Positions 34,325 through 42,895 of a stretch of DNA of 64,000 nt are shown in pieces. This stretch comes from CAISKJ01 sp046351555 (GTDB lineage Bacteria; Myxococcota_A; Polyangia; Polyangiales; Ga0077539). A program made the position numbers and the translations under genes. The notes under the pieces were generated by a model. It searched no databases. It was not told the origin of the DNA and saw only the letters and a list, made by a program, of their open reading frames with translations. The stretch's first letter is position 1, and every line of letters starts with the position of its first letter. The stretch covers positions 240,627 through 304,626 of the forward strand of contig JAXLYI010000011.1 of the NCBI GenBank assembly GCA_046351555.1, read 5' to 3'.

Positions 34325-35617
34325 TCATTCGAGCACGGCGCGGGCGAGCGTCGAGGTGCGCGGGCTCGGCCGGGCGCGGGCTACCGCGGGGTCCCACACG
34401 CCGAACGAAGCGCCCGTGCGGAGCAGCCCCGCGCGGTTGGGGACGAGCTGCGCGCCCGTCACCAACACACGTCCGTCCGCGAGGGGCGTCGCGCGGAAGC
34501 CGTCCTGCGCGGTGACGGCGACGTCGCCGTGGTCGCTCCATGCGCCGGTGGCGGGGCTCCACACCTCGACCACCTGCGGGGCGTCGCCGCCCACCGTGCT
34601 CATCACGCCGAACACCGCGACGCCCCCGTCGGCCAACGTCGCGAGCTGATGGTCGCCGAGCCGCGGGAAGCGGGTCGCGCCCGTCGCGGTGAACGTCCCG
34701 TCGCGCGGGTCGAAGAGCTCGGCTACGTCGCCCGTGACTGGGTGCCGCGCGCAGTCCGCGTCGGTCCACGCGCACGACGTCTGGTCGTGGCCGACGCGGT
34801 TGCCGACGACGAGCACGCGGCCGTCTCGCAGCGCGGTCATCGCGTGGCCCACTCGCGCGCCACGCATCGGCGACACCTCGCGCCACGCGTCCGTCGCGGG
34901 CGACCACACGAACGCGCGGGCCGACACGGGATCTTGCTCGGCGGGCGCGCCGCCCCACCAGGAGGTTCCGCCGGTGACGAGGACGCGCCCGTCGGCGAGG
35001 CGGACGGCGGCGTGGCGCGTGAGCGCGACGGGCAGCGGCGCGGCGGGCGCGGCGCGGCGGGCGCGCGGGTCCCAGAGCTCGACGCTTCGAAGCACGTTGG
35101 CGCCGGGCACCGCGCCCCCGAGGTTGTCGCGCGCGCCGCCGACCACCAGCACGCGGCCGTCATCGAGGAGCGTGGCGGTGTGGCCCGAGCGCCCGTCGGC
35201 GAGGCGCCCGACGACGCGCCACGCGCGCGAAGCGGGGTCCCACTGCTCGACGGAGGGGTCGGGCCGGAGCTCGCTCGCGCCGCCGCCAAGCACCACCGCG
35301 CGGCCGTCGGGGAGCGCCACCACGGCGTGATTCGCCCGCGCGTGGACGAGCCGCCCGGCGGGGCTCCAGCGCGCGGTGGCGGGGTCGAAGAGCGTGGCCT
35401 CGCGGGAGAGGGCGCGCGTCGCGCCGGCGCCCCAGGCGACGAGGTCGTCGGCGCGCTCACCGCCGGTCACGAGGACGCGGCCGTCGGGGAGCGTCGCCTG
35501 CGCGTGGTGGGCGCGCCCGCCGGCGAGCGGCGTCTGCGCGCGGGCGAGGGAGGGGAGGGTGAGGGTGGTGAGGGCTATGGCGAGGACGAGCGAGCGGGGG
35601 GAGGCGGGCTTGTTCAT
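34325..35617 (-). CDS. Secreted Kelch-repeat beta-propeller protein
   Basis: 430 residues with a signal peptide (LVLAIALTTLTLPSLARAQ). At least six Kelch units repeat the pattern 'H(A/T)xxxLxDGRVLVxGG...VExWDPxxxxW': GGRAHHAQATLPDGRVLVTGG, ANHAVVALPDGRAVVLGG, SGHTATLLDDGRVLVVGG, TRHAAVRLADGRVLVTGG, VGHAMTALRDGRVLVVG, ADGGVAVFG. Such propellers bind proteins or glycans at the cell surface; no enzyme motif is visible. It lies 186 bases upstream of the giant repeat gene on the same strand. Confidence 0.85.
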   Translation of the reverse strand: MNKPASPRSLVLAIALTTLTLPSLARAQTPLAGGRAHHAQATLPDGRVLVTGGERADDLVAWGAGATRALSREATLFDPATARWSPAGRLVHARANHAVVALPDGRAVVLGGGASELRPDPSVEQWDPASRAWRVVGRLADGRSGHTATLLDDGRVLVVGGARDNLGGAVPGANVLRSVELWDPRARRAAPAAPLPVALTRHAAVRLADGRVLVTGGTSWWGGAPAEQDPVSARAFVWSPATDAWREVSPMRGARVGHAMTALRDGRVLVVGNRVGHDQTSCAWTDADCARHPVTGDVAELFDPRDGTFTATGATRFPRLGDHQLATLADGGVAVFGVMSTVGGDAPQVVEVWSPATGAWSDHGDVAVTAQDGFRATPLADGRVLVTGAQLVPNRAGLLRTGASFGVWDPAVARARPSPRTSTLARAVLE

Positions 35618-35661
35618 GCCGTGTCAGACGGGCGACGCGTGCGCGGGGTTTGCGGAGGCGC

Positions 35662-36228
35662 TCAGCGCGGCGCGTAGCCGTGCGCGCCGGCGACCTCGTT
35701 GGTCTCGAACCACCGCCGCGCGGCCTCGTGGTGGAGGGGGAAGGCCATGAGCGCGTCGAGCCCGTCGGGGCCCCACGCGACGCCGCGCTCGGCGGTCTCG
35801 TGGTTGGCGGTGAAGGGCGGGAGCGACGCCACGTCGAGCGCCGGCGCCTCGCAGAAGAGCAGCACGCGGTTGGGACGCGGCGCGGTGCTCGTGAACCACG
35901 ACGGGAGCAGCGTCTCGGGCGCGACCGTGACGTCGAGCTCCTCGCGCAGCTCGCGGGCGGCGCCCTGCTGCCAGGTCTCGTGCTCCTCGAGGAAGCCGCC
36001 CGGGAGCGCGAGCATCCCGCGGCGTGGCTCGATGCCGCGTCGGAGGAGGAGCAGCCCGCGCCGCGCGCCGTCCTGCACGGGGACGAGGAGCACGCAGACG
36101 GGGATGGGGTTGGCCCAGAGGGTGATGCCGCACGACGGCGACGGGCACGTGCGCGGGTACGCGAGCGGCGGCGGGAACTCCGTGCCGCAGAACGAGCAGA
36201 AGCGGTCTTTGACGGGCGGTGCGCTCAT
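35662..36228 (-). CDS. NUDIX hydrolase with N-terminal zinc ribbon
   Basis: 188 residues. A zinc ribbon (Cys11, Cys14, Cys28, Cys33; FCSFCGTEF...CPSPSCG) precedes the NUDIX fold. The NUDIX box is GGFLEE(x)7-8 then ARELREEL (77-98), with the metal-binding REL(R)EEL glutamates intact. The zinc-ribbon layout resembles NADH pyrophosphatase relatives and other bacterial 'NUDIX with Zn ribbon' proteins that hydrolyse nucleoside diphosphate derivatives; the substrate is unknown. It is 33 bases downstream of the membrane gene and 44 upstream of the Kelch gene. Confidence 0.88.
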   Translation of the reverse strand: MSAPPVKDRFCSFCGTEFPPPLAYPRTCPSPSCGITLWANPIPVCVLLVPVQDGARRGLLLLRRGIEPRRGMLALPGGFLEEHETWQQGAARELREELDVTVAPETLLPSWFTSTAPRPNRVLLFCEAPALDVASLPPFTANHETAERGVAWGPDGLDALMAFPLHHEAARRWFETNEVAGAHGYAPR

Positions 36229-36261
36229 GGCGCCGATGGCAACGCGGCCGCGGGGCGCGCG

Positions 36262-36819
36262 TCAAGCGCCTGCGGGCTTGCGGGCGCGCGAGAGCGTCCA
36301 CCCGAGGTGCGCGAGCGCCGAGCCCTGGATCATCGCCGCCAGCAGCACCGCGGTCGACGCGCGCGACGACCAGAACGGCACCATCCCGAAGCCCCCGCGA
36401 AACTGGCTCGTCGTCCCCACCGCCCCGACGCGCGCCTTCGCCGCGAGCAGCCCCACCAGCGCCGCCGCCGCGAGCCCCGCCGCGGCGACGGCCGGCGCGC
36501 GCGGGTGCTGGTCGCGCACGAGCCTCGCGCCGAGCACGAAGCCCGCGAGCGCGCCGCACGCGATCACCGTCGCCACGACCAGCGCGAGCGCCGAGGGGAC
36601 GCGGCCCGTCGCGACCGCGTAGGAGAGCATCCAGTCGGTGTGGCGGGCGAGGAGGTAGAAGGCAGCCGGCAGCGCGACGAGCGCCTCGTGGAGGCAGAGC
36701 GCGGCGAAGCCCGGCAGCGCCCACGACGCGCGCGGGGAGGCGCGGAGCTCGCCCGCGTACGCGACGGCGGCGGCGAGCCCGGCGGCGACGTGCAGGAGCG
36801 CGAGGGCCGCGAGGGGCAT
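36262..36819 (-). CDS. Polytopic membrane protein, unknown function
   Basis: 185 residues with about five hydrophobic helices (LAALALLHVAAGLAAAVAY; WALPGFAALCLHEALVALPA; SALALVVATVIACGALAGFV; VAAAGLAAAALVGLLAA; ASTAVLLAAMIQGSALAHL). Short polar loops contain HTDWMLSYAVATGRVP and TTSQFRGGFGMVPFWSS. No family was recognised. It starts 11 bases after the dapB stop, so it is likely co-transcribed with dapA-dapB. Confidence 0.6.
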   Translation of the reverse strand: MPLAALALLHVAAGLAAAVAYAGELRASPRASWALPGFAALCLHEALVALPAAFYLLARHTDWMLSYAVATGRVPSALALVVATVIACGALAGFVLGARLVRDQHPRAPAVAAAGLAAAALVGLLAAKARVGAVGTTSQFRGGFGMVPFWSSRASTAVLLAAMIQGSALAHLGWTLSRARKPAGA

Positions 36820-36830
36820 CGCGGGGCGTC

Positions 36831-37658
36831 TCAGCCTTCGCGCGGGAGGCCGAGGACGTCGGCGACGGTGTACGTGCCGGGCGCCCTGCCGACGACCCAG
36901 CGGGCCGCCCGGAGCGCGCCCGCGGCGAAGACGGCGCGGCTGGTGGCCTTGTGGGTGAGCTCGATCCGCTCGCCGTCGCCGGCGAGGAGGACGGTGTGGT
37001 CGCCGACGATGTCGCCGCCGCGGATCGCGTGGACGCCGACGTCGCGCGAGCCGCGCTTGGCCGACGCGCCCTCGCGGCCGTGGACGAGGTTGTCGTGGGT
37101 GAGCCCCCGCGCGCGGGTCACCACGTCGGCGAGGCGGAGGGCGGTGCCCGAGGGCGCGTCCTTCTTCTCGCGGTGGTGGGCCTCGATGATCTCGACGTCG
37201 AAGCCGGGCCCGAGGAGCCGCAGCGTCTCGGCGAGCACGTGGGCGAGCACCTGGACGCCGAGCGACATGTTGGGCGCGGCCACCACGGGGATGCGCTTCG
37301 CCGCCTCGTCGAGGGCGCGCTTCGCGTCGTCGCCGAGGCCGGTGGTGCCGACGACGCAGGCGACGCCGTGCTCGGCCGCGGCGCGGACGACGTCGGCGGT
37401 GGCGGTGGGCGAGCTGAAGTCGATGACCACCTGCGCGGTGGTGAGGGCGGCGCGCGGGTCGGCGGAGATGCGGACGCCGGTGGGGCGGCCGACGAGCGCG
37501 CCGACGTCGGTGCCGATCTCGGGCGAGCGCGGGTGCTCGAGGGCGCCGGTGAGGCGGACGTCGTTGGCCTGGAGGACGTGCTCGACGAGGAGGCGGCCCA
37601 TCCGGCCCGATGCGCCCGCGACGGCGACCGCGATGCCGGGGCGGTCGGACGGGGTCAT
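36831..37658 (-). CDS. dapB: 4-hydroxy-tetrahydrodipicolinate reductase
   Basis: 275 residues from ATG 37658, overlapping the dapA stop (ATGA). The Rossmann motif is VAGASGRMGR (13-22). Substrate-binding and catalytic segments characteristic of DapB are present: VIDFSSP, GTTG, 'APNMSLGV', the 'EIIEAHHREKKDAPSGTA' active-site helix with the catalytic His pair and Lys, and 'HAIRGGDIVGDH'. It reduces HTPA with NAD(P)H in the diaminopimelate/lysine pathway, supplying meso-DAP for peptidoglycan. Length is normal for the family. Confidence 0.96.
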   Translation of the reverse strand: MTPSDRPGIAVAVAGASGRMGRLLVEHVLQANDVRLTGALEHPRSPEIGTDVGALVGRPTGVRISADPRAALTTAQVVIDFSSPTATADVVRAAAEHGVACVVGTTGLGDDAKRALDEAAKRIPVVAAPNMSLGVQVLAHVLAETLRLLGPGFDVEIIEAHHREKKDAPSGTALRLADVVTRARGLTHDNLVHGREGASAKRGSRDVGVHAIRGGDIVGDHTVLLAGDGERIELTHKATSRAVFAAGALRAARWVVGRAPGTYTVADVLGLPREG

Positions 37659-38542
37659 ACCGCGACCCCCTGCTCGCGCAGCGCGGCGGTGACGCGGGCG
37701 ACGGTGGCCTCGGCGGGCCACGCCATCGGCAGGCGGATCTCCGGCGGGATGCGGCCCATCACCGCGAGCGCGGCCTTCACCGGCCCCGGGTTGGTCTCGA
37801 GGAACATCGACTCGTAGAGCGGGAGCAGCGCCTCCTGGCGGCGCCGCGCCTCGACGAGGTCGCCCTTGAGCATCGCGCGGCACACGCCCGCCACCGCGCC
37901 GGGGAGCGCGTTGCTGGCGACGGAGATGACGCCCTTCGCGCCGACGGCCATCATCGCGACGGTGAGCGCGTCGTCGCCGCAGAGGATGGTGATCCGGTCG
38001 CCGCAGAGCGCGTGGACGTGCTGGGCGCGGAGGGTGTTGCCGGTCGCCTCTTTCAGCGCGATGACGCGGGGGCAGGCGCGGGCGATCTCGGCGACGGTCT
38101 CGACGGCGAGGTCGCCGGTGCCGCGGGTGGGCACGTTGTAGAGAACGAGCGGGATGTCGGTGGCGTCGTGGACGGCCTTGACGTGGGCGAGGAGGCCGCG
38201 CTGCGTGGGCTTGTTGTAGTAGGGCATCACCACCATCGCGGCGTCGGCGCCGAGCTCCTTCGCGGCGCGGGTGCGGGCGATGGTCTCGGCGGTGGCGTTG
38301 GTGCCGGTGCCGGCGATGACGGGGACGCGGCCCTTCGCGACGCGGACGGTGGTGGCGATGACCTCGCGCGCCTCGGCCGCGGTGAGGGTCGGCGACTCGC
38401 CCGTGGTGCCCACCGGGACGACGCCGGCGATGCCGTCGGCGATCTGGAACTCCACGAGGCCCGCGAGCGCGTCGTGGTCGACCTTGTCGTCGCGGAAGGG
38501 GGTGACGAGCGCGGTGAACGCGCCTTCGAGCTTGAGGGTCAT
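37655..38542 (-). CDS. dapA: 4-hydroxy-tetrahydrodipicolinate synthase
   Basis: 295 residues from the ATG of MTLKLEG; an ATG 24 bases upstream is also open. Family residues are intact: GTTGES (45-50), MPYYNKP (Tyr109), YNVPTRG (Tyr135, Arg140) and the Schiff-base Lys164 in VIALKEATG. It condenses pyruvate with aspartate semialdehyde, the first committed step to DAP and lysine. It overlaps dapB by four bases, so the two steps are co-expressed. No lysine riboswitch was seen in the 73-base gap upstream. Confidence 0.96.
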   Translation of the reverse strand: MTLKLEGAFTALVTPFRDDKVDHDALAGLVEFQIADGIAGVVPVGTTGESPTLTAAEAREVIATTVRVAKGRVPVIAGTGTNATAETIARTRAAKELGADAAMVVMPYYNKPTQRGLLAHVKAVHDATDIPLVLYNVPTRGTGDLAVETVAEIARACPRVIALKEATGNTLRAQHVHALCGDRITILCGDDALTVAMMAVGAKGVISVASNALPGAVAGVCRAMLKGDLVEARRRQEALLPLYESMFLETNPGPVKAALAVMGRIPPEIRLPMAWPAEATVARVTAALREQGVAV

Positions 38543-38615
38543 GGCGGCGCGGGACGTTACGTCCATCGCGCGGCGCGTTGCAACTTCGCGCGCGGCCGCG
38601 CAACCCTTTCGCGCG

Positions 38616-39908
38616 TCAGGGGACGGCGGCCCAGAGCTGCTGCGACGCGTAGGTGCAGGCGACCTGGCGGAGGCGCGTGCTGTCGACCCCCGCCGGGTCG
38701 GCCTCGAGGCAGAGCGATGTGCCCGCGCGGCGGAGCGCGAACTGCGCGCCGACGTTGACCCGCTCGAACTGCTGCGCCCCTTCGCCGTGACACGAGAACT
38801 GCTGGAGGAGCTCGTTGCCGTTGGTGGTGCCCCAGGGGATGTCGAGGCAGTGGCCGCTGTTGTCGTTGATCACGAGGACGCGGCTCGTGCCGGGCACCGT
38901 CCAGAAGTACCAGCGCTGGTTGGCGCCGCCGTGGCAGGTGAACTGGTTGACGGCGGCCCCGTCTGTGCGGCCCCAGTCGGCGACGTCCATGCACTTGCCC
39001 GTGCGGGCGTTGCGGAGGGTGACGGTGGGCTGCGGCTGGGTGTTGGTGAGGACGCGGACGGCGCCCGCGATGTCGGTCTCGCTGAGGGCGGTGCGCTGCA
39101 CGACGAGGGGCTGCCCGTCGCGTCGCGCGATGGTGGGCAGGCCGTTGCGCGAGAAGGCGAAGGCGTCGTAGTGCATGATCGAGCCGAAGTCGTAGGCGAA
39201 CATGTCGCGGCCGTCGGCGCCCTGCTGGACGTAGGTGTCGAAGTTGAACTCCATCCCCGGCTGGACGTTGGCGTAGTTGACGGTGATGAAGTTGTTGCGG
39301 TCGGCGCGCGACTGCTCGTGCCAGAGGCCGACGGCGTGGCCGAGCTCGTGGATGGTCGCGCCGCGGCCGCAGGCGGCGTTGAGGTTGACGGGCTGCATCG
39401 CCCCCTGGCGGCCGACGAAGGAGCTGCACCCGGCGCTCGGCACGAAGCGAATGAAGTCCGCGTCGCCCGCCGCGCGGGGGCGGAACCAGTAGGGCGTCCG
39501 CTGGTTCCAGTGGTCCATGGCGGCGAGGATGTCGGCGCGCTGGGCGGCCCCGATGGCCGCGTCGAACTCGAACGGCACCTGCCCGTTGGGCCAGCGGTAC
39601 GAGACGTTGACGCGACCCGCGCTCCGGGCGACGTCGGGGTCGTGGGCGTGGTGCGGCGCCGCGAGGAGGATGTCGCCTTCGGTGACGGCGACGTCGTCGA
39701 TCACCTCGTAGCCGACGAGGCGCGCGCCCTGCGGCGTCTCGACGATCGCGCGGTCGACGGGGCCGCTCCGCCCGGGGAACGCGCGCTCCGTCACGACGGG
39801 CGCGGCGGCGGTGTCGGGGCCGTCGTCGGGGGCGCCGGGGCCCGAGAGGCAGCCGGGGCCGAGGGCGGCGATGGCGAGGGAGAGTGCGAGGGGTGCGTTC
39901 TTCTTCAT
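38616..39908 (-). CDS. Astacin-family metalloprotease lipoprotein with ricin-type lectin domain
   Basis: 430 residues from ATG 39908. The lipoprotein signal ends at Cys20 (AALGPGC). A propeptide-like region (25-100) precedes an astacin/M12A catalytic domain (about 100-285): zinc motif HELGHAVGLWH (187-197) followed by E, and the Met-turn SIMHYD (243-248) supplying the fifth-ligand Tyr. The C-terminal ~130 residues form a ricin B-type beta-trefoil with three QxW-like repeats (NQRWYFW, AQQFERV, SQQLWAA). It is therefore a secreted, surface-tethered protease that can bind glycans, probably used in predation or matrix degradation (inference). Confidence 0.92.
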   Translation of the reverse strand: MKKNAPLALSLAIAALGPGCLSGPGAPDDGPDTAAAPVVTERAFPGRSGPVDRAIVETPQGARLVGYEVIDDVAVTEGDILLAAPHHAHDPDVARSAGRVNVSYRWPNGQVPFEFDAAIGAAQRADILAAMDHWNQRTPYWFRPRAAGDADFIRFVPSAGCSSFVGRQGAMQPVNLNAACGRGATIHELGHAVGLWHEQSRADRNNFITVNYANVQPGMEFNFDTYVQQGADGRDMFAYDFGSIMHYDAFAFSRNGLPTIARRDGQPLVVQRTALSETDIAGAVRVLTNTQPQPTVTLRNARTGKCMDVADWGRTDGAAVNQFTCHGGANQRWYFWTVPGTSRVLVINDNSGHCLDIPWGTTNGNELLQQFSCHGEGAQQFERVNVGAQFALRRAGTSLCLEADPAGVDSTRLRQVACTYASQQLWAAVP

Positions 39909-40216
39909 GGGGTGTGGAACTCCTTCCGAGGAGCCCCTTCGCAAGCGCCTTGCCGCGCGAAAATCCCTGCGTTTCCAGCGCTTCACGCGCGTCGGTGTCC
40001 GCCGCGGCAGACACGCGCGTGGGGCGCTGCGTCCGGGCGCCCGAACACCCCCGCCAGCGGTGCAGCGGAACCGCAAGGGCGCAAGGAGCGCAAGGAGCGC
40101 AAGGGGATGGGTCATGCGGCACTGCCACGGATTCTTTCTCCGCTCCCCCTTCGTGCTCCTCCCTTGCGTCCCTTGCGCCCTTGCGGTTTGCCTTCCCTTC
40201 GCCCCGCGGTGTCGCC
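39909..40216. other. Divergent intergenic region
   Basis: 308 bases between the astacin gene (minus) and the kinase-TPR gene (plus). It carries the inverted repeat 40069-40188; no gene is supported. Promoters for both genes should lie here, but no convincing -35/-10 pair was recognised. Confidence 0.6.
40069..40188. repeat. Inverted repeat built of GCAAGG units
   Basis: The left arm 40069-40095 (aaccgcaagggcgcaagg...) and right arm 40162-40188 (...ccttgcgcccttgcggtt) are complementary at 25 of 27 positions, with a 66-base loop. Each arm is itself three short repeats of (g)cgcaagg. It looks like a small mobile palindromic repeat. Confidence 0.7.
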
Positions 40217-42823
40217 ATGCGACGGTGCCCTCCACGCGGCGTGGTAGGGTCGCCCGCCGCCGTGGACGACCCGTTGCTCCCTGGCGCCCTCGTGGGGCCC
40301 TACCGCGTCGAGCGACGCCTCGGCGGCGGCGCGGCCGGCGACGTGTACCGCGCGGCCCGCATCGACACCGAAGAGCCCGTCGCGCTCAAGGTGCTCCGCG
40401 GCGTCGACGGCGACGCGCGCTCGTCCCACGCGCGGGAAGCCGCGGCGGGCGCAGCGTTCCGCCACCCCAACGTCGCGGCGGTGTACGACGCGGGCGAGGT
40501 CGACGGCCGCCTCTGGATCGCGATGGAGCTCGTCGAAGGGAAGACCCTCCGCGCCTTCGTCGGCGACCCGAGCGTCCCCGCGGCGCGGCGGGTGGCGTGG
40601 GTGGCGGACGTCGCGCGGGCCCTCGCTGCGGCGCACGACGCGGGCCTCGTCCACCGCGACGTGAAGCCCGACAACGTGATGGTGCGGGACGACGGCGCGG
40701 TGAAGGTGCTCGACTTCGGCCTCGCCCGTTTGCGCGCCGCCGACCCGACGCTCAGCTCGTGGAGCGCCGCGGGCCGCGCGGTCGGGACGCCCGCGTACAT
40801 GGCGCCCGAGCAGCTCTGGGGCGGCGCCGTCGACGCCCGCTGCGACCAGTGGGCCTGGGCCCTCACCGCGTGGGAACTCTTCGCCGGCGCGGTCCCGTGG
40901 CCCGACCTCGGCTCGATGCCCGCGGTGGTGACCGCCGTCCTCCACGAGCCCATCGCGCCCCTGCGTGAGCGCTGCCCCGACGCGCCGCCTGCCCTCGCGG
41001 CTGCGGTCGACCGCGCGCTCACCCGCGACCCCGCGGGCCGCTTCGCGTCGATGCACGAGCTCGTTGCGTCCCTCGACGTCACGCCCACGAGCCCACCCGC
41101 CGCGCCGCTTCGAAGCGCGCCTTCGCCGCCCCGCCGTCGGACCGCGCTCGCCCTCGCGGGCACCGCCATCGTTGCGGTTGCGCTCGCGGCCTCGCGCCTC
41201 CCCCGCCGCGCGCCGACCGTCGCCCCGACGCCCGCCGCCGCGGTGACGCTCGCGACGCTCCCGCCGCCGCTCCGCTGCGAGCGTGCGGTGAACCCCGCCT
41301 ACCGCGAGGGGCTCGACGCGATCCGCGCCGGGAGCTGGCTGCTCGCGCACGCGGCCTTCCAGCGGGCCTTCGCGGTCGACCCGTCGTGCCCCGAGGTCGC
41401 GCTCCGCCTGCTGGTGACGGGCTACTGGGTGGCCAACGCGACCGAGCGCCGCCGCTGGTACCGCCTCGCGTGGCAGTCGCGCGGCCGGATGCGCGAGCGC
41501 GACCGCGTGCTCCTCGACACCTTCGAACCCACCGTCGTGCGCGAGCCCCTCGACCGCGACGAGTACGTCCGCCGCCTGCGCGCGATGGCCGCCCGCTACC
41601 CCGACGACGCCGAGGTGTGGGCGACGCTGGCCTTCCACGGCGACGACTTCGAAGCGCGCGTCGCCGCCGCCCGCCGCGCCCTCGCGCTCGACCCCGCCTA
41701 CCCTGACGCGTGGCAGGGCATGGCCGGCGCCCTCCGCCGCCTCGGCCGAACCCGCGAGGCCGCGGCCGCCTACGCCCGCTGCCGCGACGCCGTCCCCGCC
41801 GCGGCCGACTGCGCCACCGACCTCGCCTCGCTCCAGCTCGCCGAGGGGCGCTGCGCCGAGATGCTCGCCACCGGCCGCGCGCTCGCCGCGGTGGCGCCCG
41901 ACCACCCGGCTGCGTACCTCACCGTCGCGCAGGCGATGGCCTCCCTCGGCGAGGCGCGCGAGGCGGTGGAGGCCGCCGTCCGCCAGCGCGCGGCGCAGGT
42001 CACCGCGGGGCCTCTCCGCGCGATGCACGAGGCCTTCGACCTCGCCCGCAGCGCGGCCCTCTACGGCGACTTCGAAGCGGCCCGCGCGCAGGCCCGCCGC
42101 CTCGCCGCCGACGCCGCGGGGAGCGCCGACGTCGACGGACCGCTCCGCGCCGCGTGGCTCGACGTCGAGCTCGCCCGCGAGGAGGGACGCGCCGCCGACG
42201 GCCTCGACGCGGCGGCCCGCTTCCTCGCCGGCAGACCCGCGTGGACGGGCGGCGGCGTCACCTTCCGCTACCACACGTTCGCCCAGTACGCGGAGCCCGC
42301 GATGCTCGACGACCTCCGTCGCGCTGGCCGCCTCGACGACGCCGCACGCGCCGCCGGCCTCGCGCGATGGGAGCGCTCGCTCACCGTCGAGGCCCCGCAG
42401 CTCCCGCTCTTCCGCTGGGCCTTCACCCGCGCGCTCGGCGCCGACACCGCGGCGCAAGCCGTGGAAGCGCTCCGCGCGGCGCCGCCCGAGGCCGACCCCG
42501 GCGTGGTCATCACCCGCGCGAGCGTGCTGGTGCTCGCGACCGAGGCCGTGCACGGCGCCGTTGCGCTCCGGGCCGGCGACCTTACCGCCGCCCGCGCGTC
42601 GCTCGGCCGCGCCACCGCGAGCTGCCTCGCGCTCGAAGACCCCTTCCTCCACACGCGCGCGTGGCGCTGGCTCGGCGACGTCCACGCCCGCGCTGGCGAC
42701 GTCCCCGCCGCGTGCGAGGCGTACCGGGTGGTCGTCCGCCGCTGGGGCGCGTCACGCTCCGTCAACGCACGCGACGCGCGGGCCGCGATGGCCTCGCTCC
42801 GCTGCCCCGACGTGCCTCACTGA
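40217..42823 (+). CDS. Ser/Thr protein kinase with transmembrane helix and TPR-like C-terminus
   Basis: 868 residues from ATG 40217; GTG 40262 is an alternative 15 codons in. The kinase domain (about 29-300) has GGGAAGDVY, Lys58 in VALK, HRDVKPDN from 146, DFG 166-168 and GTPAYMAPEQ, all active. A transmembrane helix (about 314-332, TALALAGTAIVAVALAA) is followed by some 500 residues of helical TPR-like repeats (AAFQRAFAVDPSCPEVALRL; AARRALALDPAYPDAWQGMAGALRR). The layout (cytoplasmic kinase, helix, external sensor) is typical of myxobacterial kinases. Confidence 0.9.
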   Translation: MRRCPPRGVVGSPAAVDDPLLPGALVGPYRVERRLGGGAAGDVYRAARIDTEEPVALKVLRGVDGDARSSHAREAAAGAAFRHPNVAAVYDAGEVDGRLWIAMELVEGKTLRAFVGDPSVPAARRVAWVADVARALAAAHDAGLVHRDVKPDNVMVRDDGAVKVLDFGLARLRAADPTLSSWSAAGRAVGTPAYMAPEQLWGGAVDARCDQWAWALTAWELFAGAVPWPDLGSMPAVVTAVLHEPIAPLRERCPDAPPALAAAVDRALTRDPAGRFASMHELVASLDVTPTSPPAAPLRSAPSPPRRRTALALAGTAIVAVALAASRLPRRAPTVAPTPAAAVTLATLPPPLRCERAVNPAYREGLDAIRAGSWLLAHAAFQRAFAVDPSCPEVALRLLVTGYWVANATERRRWYRLAWQSRGRMRERDRVLLDTFEPTVVREPLDRDEYVRRLRAMAARYPDDAEVWATLAFHGDDFEARVAAARRALALDPAYPDAWQGMAGALRRLGRTREAAAAYARCRDAVPAAADCATDLASLQLAEGRCAEMLATGRALAAVAPDHPAAYLTVAQAMASLGEAREAVEAAVRQRAAQVTAGPLRAMHEAFDLARSAALYGDFEAARAQARRLAADAAGSADVDGPLRAAWLDVELAREEGRAADGLDAAARFLAGRPAWTGGGVTFRYHTFAQYAEPAMLDDLRRAGRLDDAARAAGLARWERSLTVEAPQLPLFRWAFTRALGADTAAQAVEALRAAPPEADPGVVITRASVLVLATEAVHGAVALRAGDLTAARASLGRATASCLALEDPFLHTRAWRWLGDVHARAGDVPAACEAYRVVVRRWGASRSVNARDARAAMASLRCPDVPH

Positions 42824-42895
42824 CCGCGCGCCGCACACGGCCCCGCGCGCCGACGCATCGCAACGAACCCGCGGGCCGTGCGATGCTCGCGGGCG

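Noticed and set aside
30332..35677. Very long plus-strand ORF (1781 codons), with 30762-33467 also open
   Set aside because: It is antisense to the Cys-rich repeat and Kelch genes. The frame is open only because of GC-rich codon bias in the repeats; the translation is low-complexity with no domain.
38543..38615. Lysine riboswitch upstream of dapA
   Set aside because: The gap is only 73 bases, too short for the aptamer, and no such structure is visible.
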